64,000 bases of DNA from contig NZ_CP115175.1 in the NCBI RefSeq assembly GCF_027912415.1, positions 868,001 through 932,000 of the forward strand, written 5' to 3'. Under the pieces are notes generated by a model. That model made no database searches. It saw only the letters and a list, made by a program, of their open reading frames with translations, and was not told where the DNA came from. The position numbers and the translations under genes were made by a program. The DNA is from Homoserinibacter sp. YIM 151385. Lineage in GTDB: Bacteria > Actinomycetota > Actinomycetes > Actinomycetales > Microbacteriaceae. Below are positions 34,618 to 42,422 of this stretch, piece after piece (the stretch's first letter is position 1; each line of letters begins with the position of its first letter).

Positions 34618-37233
34618 TCAGCTCTGCACCCGGCCGCGTGCGCGATCGCGAACCTGCTGGCGCAGTCTCGCCCGTACCTCGTCATGGATGGTGGTCGATG
34701 TCTGCTCCGCAGTCTCCACGGACACCACGAGCGCGTATCGCACGGTCTTGCCGGCGCGTAGCCGTTGAGCGTCGTCCATGCACTCGACGTGGATCGGGAA
34801 GGTGCCATCGTCGCCGAACACCATCGTGCGGGTACCCTGCACAATCTCGTGCTGGAGGCTTCCCCGTCTGACCGAGTTATGCTCGGCATCGATCCGCTCC
34901 CCGCCGGCGAGTTGCATGTCTGGCGTGGCGAAGTAGACCTTGGCGCCCCGGTAGCGGTTGAGCTGGCCGACGGTGGGGACCATGTAGGCGAGGGTGATGG
35001 TGAAGCGGTGCCACTCTGCACGCGCACGAAGCGAAAGCGGCAGCGGCAACTCGTAGGTGTGGCGTTGGTCGCGTGCGATCAGTCCCCCGCCGACCAGCAC
35101 CGCTCTGTTCGTGGCTGCGGTTCCGAGCCGGTCGGTGTCGAGCCGGCCGTACCCCAGGAGCGCAGTCAAGTGGCGGCGGGCTCGCTGGTTGGTGAGGCCG
35201 AGTTCGCGGCGCAGTCGCGCCTCCCATTCGCCCCAACTACTGGCGTGGGCGAGGAGGGCTCTCACGAGCAGCGGGTGGTACTGCGGGTCCGGGAGCGGCG
35301 CGTCATCGGGATCGTCGGAGCCGGCTTCGAGGATGTCGTACAGGCGGCTGGCTTCACGGGCCACCAACGCGGTTGCGTTGCTCGTGCCGATGGTGAAGAC
35401 GGTGTTGTTCGTTGCGCCCGCTCGCCCGGGCGCGGCCACTTGCAGGCCTGGCCCGGTCGCTGCGGTCGAAGCCAGTTCCACCGCGACGGATTCCTGCCCA
35501 CCGGAAGGTGTGACAGGGCGGGCGTAGAGCGCCCTGCCTCCGATGTGATGCAGGTCGGGCTTGACGGAGCGGTCGACGCCGGGGCCGGTCGCGCCGTAGT
35601 GGGCTGGGCCGTCCTGGTGGGTGATGTCCCAGGCGGTGTCCGGCACCTCAATGTCGCCGAGCCCATCGCCGTGGGTGGCCCCGATGGTCAACGCGTTGAG
35701 GGCGTCGCCTGGAGGGAGGATGCCTCGCAGTAGCGCGGCGTCGTAGACGGACCGAAGCGTAGCAGATCGTGCCGAGTCGGCGTTATTGGTGGCATCGGCT
35801 GGGATCGTGAGCGGGCCAAGATGGTTGCCGGCGCTGACGATGAACAGCAGGTTGTAGGAATGGGCGAGCCAGTCGAGTAGCCGTCCGACAGGGCTCATCC
35901 GGCGCACGAGCGCTCGGGCTTGCGCACCGATGGAGAGGTTGATGATGCGCACGCTCGGCGCGACCGGACCCCGACCAGCTTCTCCTTCGACGATTCGTTT
36001 GACCGCGCGGTGCAGCAGATCCGTAAGCAACCGGTCCGGGAGGATCTGCTCGTGTCCTGCCATGAACTCATGGGGTCGCATGATGGGCCGGACATACAGT
36101 GGCCGGTCGAGCGGTTCGCCGTCGGCCGAGAGGTCACCGTGGATGATCAGCGAGGCCATCGCGGTGCCGTGGTGGCGCGCGGCCAGCGGGTAGTTCTCGC
36201 CGAGCCCATCGGGATCGTCGACCACCAGCCGGCCGGCAAGGGCGTCGTGGTTGGGAAACGGCAGCCCGTCCAGCAGGGCGACCCTGGGCAGGCCGTCGGT
36301 GCGTTCTCCGGGAGGCAGGCGGACCTCGCTGACCGGTTCTGTGGTCGGCGGTGCGACGCTCATGGGAGTGAACGGGTTGACGAACATGACTTCGTCGGTG
36401 GTCAGTAGCCGGATCGACGCGGCCCCGTCGGCCAGCAACGAGTGAACCTGTTGGATCGGCAGCTCCGCGAGCAGGGCGTGGTAGCTGATCTCGCCGATCT
36501 GGGAGCGGTCAAGCACACGGCCGCCACTGTCGGAGATGACCTGCTCGACGTGCGCCTGTGCTGTGGCGCGCTGTGTGGCGTCGCGGCGGTACCACAGCTC
36601 GACTTCAACCATCACGGTGCTGACGGACTGGCCGACCACGTCGAGGTTCTCCTGCCACTGCTCGCGCAGGCCGGTCTCTCGGATGCGATCCTCTGGTCCC
36701 CACCGTCGGATCGCGGTGAGCTGCTGGAACGCGGTCTTGAACTTGCCCAAGCCGTAGGCGAACGATGCTGACGGGTCTGCTTGCCAGGCGGTGAACAGGC
36801 GCAGGAGTTCGTCAATCGCTTTGGCGTTCGACATCATCAAGTACAGGGAATGCTGGACGGGCTTGTCCGTGCGGCCGCTCTCGGACTCGGTCATGTGGAA
36901 GTCGTCGTCTGGGTCGGACTGGTCTCCGATCAGCTCGGACAGGAACTCCAGTCCGTCGATCTGGTCGATCGCGTTGCGGAAGTCCTTGATGCTGCCGGCG
37001 AGGTCGAAGACGACCACCAGCGCTGGGTCGACCTCGTCGGGTGTGTCAGCGGAAAGACGCGCCCGCTCGGCATCGAACGCTGCGCTCAGCTCACCGAACT
37101 GCGGCGTCAGCCGCTCCCCTTGACGACCGGCATTGGGTCTGGACAAGCGCGGCATGTCCCGGGGCGTTTGTGTGGGCCGATCTACCACCGTTGGCGACCC
37201 GAACGCCAGGAGCGGCCGGCGCTCCGCGGTCAC
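34618..37233 (-). CDS. Cytosolic subtilisin-like (S8) protease, IetS-like
   Basis: The 871-residue protein has no signal peptide. The N-terminal 300 residues are a non-catalytic domain. The S8 domain follows with D322 (ALLDGLPFP), H355 (HHGTAMAS), oxyanion N470 (SAGN) and S618 (GTSNATA), then a C-terminal domain of about 240 residues. Its start overlaps the AAA ATPase stop as ATGA. A large cytoplasmic subtilase paired with a small AAA ATPase is the composition of the IetAS antiphage pair, in which the protease is thought to be unleashed on infection. The substrate is unknown. Confidence 0.85.
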   Translation of the reverse strand: MTAERRPLLAFGSPTVVDRPTQTPRDMPRLSRPNAGRQGERLTPQFGELSAAFDAERARLSADTPDEVDPALVVVFDLAGSIKDFRNAIDQIDGLEFLSELIGDQSDPDDDFHMTESESGRTDKPVQHSLYLMMSNAKAIDELLRLFTAWQADPSASFAYGLGKFKTAFQQLTAIRRWGPEDRIRETGLREQWQENLDVVGQSVSTVMVEVELWYRRDATQRATAQAHVEQVISDSGGRVLDRSQIGEISYHALLAELPIQQVHSLLADGAASIRLLTTDEVMFVNPFTPMSVAPPTTEPVSEVRLPPGERTDGLPRVALLDGLPFPNHDALAGRLVVDDPDGLGENYPLAARHHGTAMASLIIHGDLSADGEPLDRPLYVRPIMRPHEFMAGHEQILPDRLLTDLLHRAVKRIVEGEAGRGPVAPSVRIINLSIGAQARALVRRMSPVGRLLDWLAHSYNLLFIVSAGNHLGPLTIPADATNNADSARSATLRSVYDAALLRGILPPGDALNALTIGATHGDGLGDIEVPDTAWDITHQDGPAHYGATGPGVDRSVKPDLHHIGGRALYARPVTPSGGQESVAVELASTAATGPGLQVAAPGRAGATNNTVFTIGTSNATALVAREASRLYDILEAGSDDPDDAPLPDPQYHPLLVRALLAHASSWGEWEARLRRELGLTNQRARRHLTALLGYGRLDTDRLGTAATNRAVLVGGGLIARDQRHTYELPLPLSLRARAEWHRFTITLAYMVPTVGQLNRYRGAKVYFATPDMQLAGGERIDAEHNSVRRGSLQHEIVQGTRTMVFGDDGTFPIHVECMDDAQRLRAGKTVRYALVVSVETAEQTSTTIHDEVRARLRQQVRDRARGRVQS

Positions 37234-38186
37234 CCCGCCGCCTGATCTCGCCTGTGCTCAAGACGTTCCTGGACGATCCGCCGGAGGTTGCTGTCGGGCA
37301 GTTCGAGCACGGCTCTACGGCGCACGTCCAACGCGAACTCCTCCAGTTCGGAGAAGCTTGCTCCCGCGAGCTTGTCCGCGAGGGTCCGGGGGGCGAATCC
37401 GAGGTCGCCGCCCAAGCGGGCGGCGAGGCGTTCCAGGAAGCGGGTGGCCTGTGCACGACTGGGCGGTTCGAGTTCAGCGCGAATTTGGAAGCGCCGCCAC
37501 GCGGCCCGGTCGAGAAGTTCGCTGTGGTTGGTCGCCCCTACCAGCAGGACGTGCGGAGGGAGCTGGTCGATCTGGAGCAGCAGGGTCGAGACCACCCGCT
37601 TGATCTCCCCGGTCTCGTGCTCGTCTGATCGTTCCTTGGCGATGGTGTCGAGTTCGTCGAAGAACAGCACGCAGCGGCGGGTGCGGGCAAACTCGAAGGC
37701 GTTGTCGAGCCGTGCCGCGGTCTCACCCAAGAAACTTGATACAACCCCTTCGTAGCGGATGACGTAGAACGGCAGCATCAGCTCCGAGGCGATGGCCTCG
37801 GCGACGCTAGTCTTGCCGTTGCCCGGCGGGCCGGACAGCAGCAGTCGATTGCGGGGCTCGATCCCGTAGCTGCGCAGCAGCTCGGCGCGCTTCTGCTCCT
37901 CGATCAGCTCGGTGACGACCCGGTGCGGGACCGGAGCAAGCTCCAGCTCGTCCAGGCGTCGATGAGGAACGATCTCCTGCACCAGGTCACGCATGGCTGC
38001 GGCGCGGTCATCACGCGGGGCGCTCTGTCCGGTGGTGGTGATCAGCTCGGACAGGCGGTCGGCGACGAGATGATGCTGGTTGGCTCGCTCCTCAGCGATC
38101 ACCGCTTCGACGAGGACGCGGAAACGGTCTCGATCGCCACGACGCTCGGCCTCGACGAGGTCGAGAAGCAGGTCCGCACGCGCCAT
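37230..38186 (-). CDS. AAA ATPase, IetA-like partner of the subtilase
   Basis: This 318-residue classical AAA ATPase has Walker A GPPGNGKT (119-126), Walker B VLFFDELD (173-180), sensor-1 GATN (217-220) and arginines R231/R232 in the finger position. It has an N-terminal helical region (1-90) that could recognise a partner. It starts at 38186 after a GAGGGAGG ribosome site and overlaps the subtilase start by ATGA, so the two proteins should be made together. Pairing with S8 proteases is characteristic of IetAS; it presumably gates the protease. Confidence 0.87.
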   Translation of the reverse strand: MARADLLLDLVEAERRGDRDRFRVLVEAVIAEERANQHHLVADRLSELITTTGQSAPRDDRAAAMRDLVQEIVPHRRLDELELAPVPHRVVTELIEEQKRAELLRSYGIEPRNRLLLSGPPGNGKTSVAEAIASELMLPFYVIRYEGVVSSFLGETAARLDNAFEFARTRRCVLFFDELDTIAKERSDEHETGEIKRVVSTLLLQIDQLPPHVLLVGATNHSELLDRAAWRRFQIRAELEPPSRAQATRFLERLAARLGGDLGFAPRTLADKLAGASFSELEEFALDVRRRAVLELPDSNLRRIVQERLEHRRDQAAG

Positions 38187-38291
38187 GGTCTGCCTCCCTC
38201 AGTCGCCCGCCGTCATTCGCTACCCACTTTACCGGCGGCGGCTCTGAGGCTAGCGAGCCTCGCCGACACCGCGGCTACCCTGAAAATCGCA

Positions 38292-38332
38292 AGCCCCGGT
38301 GGACCTCCGACCTCGGTCATGTCGCCGGGGCT
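38292..38332 (-). terminator. Probable terminator between small mobile-element genes and the AAA operon
   Basis: AGCCCCGG (38292-38299) and CCGGGGCT (38325-38332) are perfect 8-base inverted arms. On the minus strand the stem begins at the stop of the 75-residue gene and is followed by GATTTTC. It would separate the two small genes upstream from the AAA-subtilase operon, implying a separate promoter for the latter between 38187 and 38291. Confidence 0.4.
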
Positions 38333-38559
38333 CAGTCATTCTCTCGTGCTGAGTCCGGCTGTACGGGGCTCGGGTAGGTCTCGGGAACCTCATCTGCGCG
38401 GTGGTGTGCCCGTGACTGGCCGACCTCTTGCAGGGTGAGGCGGATCAGGGCTTCGCAAAGCTTGTGCAGGTCGGGCGGGTCACGGTGCACCGCGCGGACG
38501 GTGAACTGTCGTTCGTCGTAGCGGCGCCGGGCGATCTTCTTCACGTACGCGCCCATCAC
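38332..38559 (-). CDS. Small basic protein of mobile-element type
   Basis: The 75-residue product starts 'MMGAYVKKIARRRYDERQFT' and continues with a conserved-looking 'AVHRDPPDLHKLCEALIRL' helix. Proteins of this look are frequent on actinobacterial plasmids and conjugative elements but have no assigned function. The ATG overlaps the preceding membrane protein gene by four bases, so the two are translationally coupled. A lone 75-residue ORF would be weak evidence; the coupling strengthens it. Confidence 0.6.
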   Translation of the reverse strand: MMGAYVKKIARRRYDERQFTVRAVHRDPPDLHKLCEALIRLTLQEVGQSRAHHRADEVPETYPSPVQPDSAREND

Positions 38560-38924
38560 ACACCCCCTCCTACGCGGCGACCATGAGCCGGGGGGTCGGC
38601 ACGCTGCTCACGGCGGCGTGCGGCGTGCTCGCGAAGGCGGGCACGGAGCAGGTGGACGAGGCTGACCGGTCCCATGATGGCGAACTTCATCGCGTCGTAG
38701 ATGAACAGCAGCACGAGCAGGTGCAGCCACCCGGGACCGCCGCCCTCGATCAGTTGCACGCAGAGGTTCGCGGCGTACAGGTACGGGATTGCCAGCAGCA
38801 TCTCCGGAAGGCTCCAACGCAGTCCGCGGCGAGTGCGGATGGCGTCGAGCAGGATGTTGGAGGGCATGTAGCGGCGCAGGAAGTAGCGGGTGTGGACACT
38901 GAGAGCCCAGATGAGTCGGAGCAT
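38556..38924 (-). CDS. Small membrane protein of mobile-element type
   Basis: The 122-residue product has at least two hydrophobic stretches ('EMLLAIPYLYAANLCVQLI', 'WLHLLVLLFIYDAMKFAIMG') and an Arg-rich C-terminal tail. Similar proteins sit in actinobacterial conjugative elements, where they are sometimes mislabelled as permeases. It is coupled by ATGA to the 75-residue gene. No function can be given. It is divergent from the DUF4062 gene at 39145. Confidence 0.6.
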   Translation of the reverse strand: MLRLIWALSVHTRYFLRRYMPSNILLDAIRTRRGLRWSLPEMLLAIPYLYAANLCVQLIEGGGPGWLHLLVLLFIYDAMKFAIMGPVSLVHLLRARLREHAARRREQRADPPAHGRRVGGGV

Positions 38925-39144
38925 GGACAGACCTCTTCAAAGGTTCGGCGACAAGAACCTGAAAGGACCGCCCATTCCCGGGAAGGTCATACGGTCGCAA
39001 GGAGCGACAGCGCCGCATAAGAGGCCGCCTCGGCAGCCAGTTTACGACGCCGCGCAGACACCCGGAAGAGGCAAGGCGAGCTTGCCCGCCCCAACGCTCG
39101 CGTGTGCGCTACGCGTCTGGACGTGTCCGTGATGGACTTGAGGC

Positions 39145-40290
39145 ATGGAGGATGCGTCGTTGCTGATTGACCAGCGCTCGGCCTCCCTGGCTGCCACCAG
39201 GGAGGATGTGCGGGCGTGGGCGAGCGGGCGGCGGGTGTTCGTGTCCAGCCTGATCACCGACATGCCCGACGAGCGGGCCGCGGTGCGGGCAGCGATCGAG
39301 TCGGTCGGGGCGACGGCGGTGATGTTCGAGGATCTCGGAGCACAGGACGTCTCGGCCGAGCAGGCCTACCTCTCCGGTGTTCGCAGCTCTGATGTCTACG
39401 TGGGCATGTGGGGTTCGCGTTACGGCGTGCGGATGCCCGACGGGTACTCGGCCACGCATGCGGAGTTCTTGGAGGCCGAGCGCAACGGCCTGCGGCTGTG
39501 TCTGTTCGTGCACGGCGAGACCGGCGGGGCGATGGACGGTGCGCAGCGCGATCTGATCCAGGGTGCCCGCAACCTGTACACGACGAGTCCGTGGAGTGAC
39601 CCGGACGACCTCGGTCGGCGGGTGCGGCGTCGTCTGGAGGAGTTGGCTGCGGAGGAGCTGGCGCCGTGGGTGCGGGTGGGCCGGACGTTATTTCGTGCGC
39701 GAGAGATCACCAACGACGGGAAGACGATCTCGCTCACCGCGGCGGTGCGCAGCGACGCGGTCCATGCCGAGCTGGTGCGGCTGCGGGACAACCGGGCCGG
39801 CGGTGTCCCGTTCGCCTCCCCTCATACCGCGCTGCCGGTGCAGATCGTGGAGCTATCCACTAGAACCGTCTCGACGATCGGTCATGAGGAACGGCTGACG
39901 TTGGTCACCCAGGAGCAGCGAGGCTCGACCATGCGCGCCTCCATCAACGGGATCTCGGCCGACGAGGTCGGGCAGCGGGCGCTGTCCGACGGGCTCTTCG
40001 GCACCTCGCTGCTCGGTCAGCAGATGGGGTGGATGGCGCGGCCGATCGATCCCCTGGCGCCACTGCGGGGACTGGGCCTGGACGACAGCGTCCTGCGGCC
40101 GGTGGCCCGCCTGCTGTTCGCTGAGCGGCTGATCACCGACCAGGCCGCGTCCAGGATCGACTCGTTCGTGCTCGGCCCCTCCCATCAGGGCGCGCGACGG
40201 CTACGGGCCACCTGGACCCCTCCGCAGGTCTATGTGAACGAACCCGACCCAGCCCCCGTTTCGATCGACGGCACCGTGACGGGCCTGTGA
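39145..40290 (+). CDS. DUF4062 (TIR/SEFIR-like N-terminal domain) protein
   Basis: The 381-residue protein carries a DUF4062 domain at about residues 28-130: 'RRVFVSSLITDMPDERAAVR', 'SDVYVGMWGSRYGVRMPDGY' and 'SATHAEFLEAERNGLRLCLF'. DUF4062 is a Rossmann-like domain related to TIR/SIR2-type nucleotide-binding folds and is common in bacterial conflict and STAND proteins. The C-terminal half matches nothing I recognise. It is the only plus-strand gene in the island, divergent from the two small element genes. It may be a stand-alone defence gene or a sensor for the opposite-strand operon. Confidence 0.75.
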   Translation: MEDASLLIDQRSASLAATREDVRAWASGRRVFVSSLITDMPDERAAVRAAIESVGATAVMFEDLGAQDVSAEQAYLSGVRSSDVYVGMWGSRYGVRMPDGYSATHAEFLEAERNGLRLCLFVHGETGGAMDGAQRDLIQGARNLYTTSPWSDPDDLGRRVRRRLEELAAEELAPWVRVGRTLFRAREITNDGKTISLTAAVRSDAVHAELVRLRDNRAGGVPFASPHTALPVQIVELSTRTVSTIGHEERLTLVTQEQRGSTMRASINGISADEVGQRALSDGLFGTSLLGQQMGWMARPIDPLAPLRGLGLDDSVLRPVARLLFAERLITDQAASRIDSFVLGPSHQGARRLRATWTPPQVYVNEPDPAPVSIDGTVTGL

Positions 40291-40368
40291 TCGAGACGTT
40301 TGCTCAGAGGATGGACCTGCTTGGTGTGGGTCTTGCGGATCGGACAAGCCTGCTTCAGGTTCATGTGA

Positions 40369-40720
40369 TTACAGACTGAGCGGGTCCCGCTCCTGCTTGC
40401 GACGCGTCGTGGGCTCATCCGCGCTGTTGATGATTCGGCTGGCGTGGTCGAGGGCGGTCTTCGCGCGGGCGGCGTCGGTCTTCTGCGCGGTCGATGCGGG
40501 CAGGGCACCCAGGGGCCTGTCGTCGGTGATGCCGTAGCGGTCGCGGTAGGCCGCGACCGTCCTGGTCTGCTGGTGCCACGCCCGCCGCTGGCCTGCCGTC
40601 CGCGGTCGTGTACCAAGGGGTGTGTGGTCCAGGCGGCGCCCTGGTCGAGAGCGGTGTCGAGGACGGCGTCGGCTCGCTGCTCCATCACCTCACGCCGCTC
40701 ATCGAGGGCGTGGCGCGTGC
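40369..40720 (-). pseudogene. Frameshifted C-terminus of a MobF/TraA-type relaxase
   Basis: Ending at the TAA at 40369-40371, one frame reads 'TVAAYRDRYGITDDRPLG' followed by an Ala/Arg helix, the C-terminal pattern of actinobacterial MobF relaxases. The preceding helix 'ERREVMEQRADAVLDTAL' continues in a different frame, and the switch occurs near the cytosine run at about 40615-40620, so the sequence is broken. The catalytic N-terminus and helicase domain are missing. It shows the island descends from a conjugative or mobilisable element. Confidence 0.6.
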
Positions 40721-40830
40721 CCGACGCGCGTGCACGCACCCCTGCGGCCGCCATCCTCGTCACGAGCGGCCAGAACCAGCCGCACAGCCCGCTCCCTCAA
40801 CTCGAGCGGATACTTCTTCAAATTCGGCAT
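40720..40830 (-). pseudogene. IS3-family transposase OrfA, N-terminal fragment
   Basis: From the ATG at 40830 (preceded by AGGAG) the frame reads 'MPNLKKYPLELRERAVRLVL' then 'AARDEDGGRRGACTRVG', the start of IS3-group OrfA proteins. After about 37 residues homology stops and the sequence continues into the relaxase remnant. The rest of OrfA and all of OrfB are absent. An IS insertion followed by deletion explains the fusion of the two remnants. Confidence 0.65.
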
Positions 40831-41073
40831 GCTCCTCATCTCTTTCGGGATATCAGGAGCCTCCATTAGACCCGGGGCGCAACAGGGAGTGCTCCCGGAA
40901 GCGTTCTGGTCCCCTCTCTTGGTCCCCATATCCACAGGAAGCAGGTCCGGGGCGGCGCGGCCGTCCACAGACGACCACCCGCGAGAGCACCGGGGGCAAG
41001 AGGGGGGCCACGGAAAACAATCCCGGACTTACAGATGCCCAGGCGAGAAACTTACTCTCACCTGGGCTCTTAC

Positions 41074-41148
<75 letters not shown>

Positions 41149-41262
41149 TGGCTTGTGCGCCGGCGGACCGGCACGATCAGCAAGCTTAGCGCCTCCCGCG
41201 CCGGCCCGAGGACATCCTCGGCGCGACGGGCGGGCGGTGCGGTCGTCGCGTAGCGTCGGGGC

Positions 41263-41916
41263 ATGCCCGACACCCGGCCGACCGCGCTCCTCACCGGCTT
41301 CGAGCCCTTCGACGGCGCGACCCGGAACCCGTCCTGGGATGCCGTGGAGCTCGTCGCGCGGGACTGGTCGGGCCCCGCGCGGCTCGAGACGCTGCGCCTC
41401 CCCGTCTCCTTCGCCGGCTCACGCGCGCGGCTCGCGGAGGCCGTCGCGCGACTCCGCCCCGAGTTCGTGATCGCGGTCGGGCTGGCCGCGGGCCGCGCCG
41501 CGATCACGCCGGAGCGCGTCGGCATCAACCTCGAGGACGCGCGGATCCCGGATGCCGACGGCGCGCAGCCGGTGGACGAGCGGATCGAGCCGGACGGCCC
41601 GGCCGCGCGCTTCGCGACGCTGCCCGTGAAGGCGATCGCGGCCGCGATCCGGGAGGCCGGCATCCCGTCCGAGGTCTCGAACACGGCCGGCACCTACGTC
41701 TGCAACCACGTGCTCTACTCGCTGCCCGGGCTGGACGGGCTCGCACCGGACGCGCGGACCGGGTTCCTGCACGTCCCGGCGACTCCTGATACGGGGTCCG
41801 GGCCCGGGATCCCGACCCTCCCCCTCGAGCGGATCGCGACGGGGGTGCGGATCGCGCTCGAGATCTCGCTCACGCGCCGCGAGGACCTCCGGGAGTCCGC
41901 CGGGCGCGAGCACTGA
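41263..41916 (+). CDS. pcp: Pyroglutamyl-peptidase I
   Basis: This 217-residue C15 cysteine peptidase removes N-terminal pyroglutamate from peptides. The catalytic triad is visible as E84 (ITPERVGIN), C147 (TYVCNHVLY) and H170 (GFLHVP), and the substrate loop 'LLTGFEPFDG' is at the start. Length is normal. It lies just right of the tRNA that bounds the island, so it belongs to the host chromosome. It is monocistronic. Confidence 0.96.
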   Translation: MPDTRPTALLTGFEPFDGATRNPSWDAVELVARDWSGPARLETLRLPVSFAGSRARLAEAVARLRPEFVIAVGLAAGRAAITPERVGINLEDARIPDADGAQPVDERIEPDGPAARFATLPVKAIAAAIREAGIPSEVSNTAGTYVCNHVLYSLPGLDGLAPDARTGFLHVPATPDTGSGPGIPTLPLERIATGVRIALEISLTRREDLRESAGREH

Positions 41917-42422
41917 GCGGCGAACCCGCGCCGCAACCCGACCCTGATCTGGGATTGTCTCGCGAGGCGAGGAACGCTCGGTCTACCCGATCGACGACAG
42001 ATCGCCATCACACGGACCCTCGGAGAAATTCGAACATTCCACGAGATAAGGCTTGACGGCACCCCCCGGATGGGGGCATAGTTCCCAGGTCGGCACCGAT
42101 TGGACACCCCCGTCCACCCGGTGCTCGATATCAGCATCGGATGCTCCGGAAGACGCCCACACTTCCCCGACGCAAGGTACCTGGTACCGCTTGATCCACC
42201 GCCCCCCACGGTCGGCTCGAGTGACACAACCGGGTCGCGATCCCCCGTCGCGGCCGGGCTTGCGCACCCCGAACCCTGATCCCGCCCCCGCCGGAGAACC
42301 CCAGCCTCCGTCATCCCCTGGTCCCCCGATTACCCAGGACACCGCCCGATGCATCTCGTCGACCCCGACACCCAGCACGGCACCGCGCGCGTTCCCGGGC
42401 TCCCCAGCCCGGACGCGACGCC
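41917..42422. other. 506-bp leader and promoter region of the exopolysaccharide cluster
   Basis: This stretch contains the promoter at 42053-42082, a short GGTACC-T-GGTACC palindrome at about 42175-42187, and a C-rich, G-poor stretch at 42241-42360 (60 C against 27 G in 120 bases). No coding gene is supported. A transcript from the promoter would carry an untranslated leader of over 300 bases. Confidence 0.55.
42053..42082 (+). promoter_or_regulatory. Promoter of the exopolysaccharide cluster
   Basis: TTGACG (42053-42058) and CATAGT (42077-42082) are separated by 18 bases, a good sigma-A-type match in otherwise GC-rich DNA. The spacer itself holds CCCCC-GGAT-GGGGG (42062-42075), a small perfect hairpin or possible operator. 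Confidence 0.55.

Larger units (their letters stand above)
40291..41073. other. Junction region between DUF4062 gene and tRNA-Pro
   Basis: This 783-bp stretch has no intact gene. It holds the relaxase C-terminal remnant, the IS3 transposase fragment, and about 240 bp of unassigned sequence next to the tRNA. No integrase is visible where one would normally sit. Confidence 0.6.
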
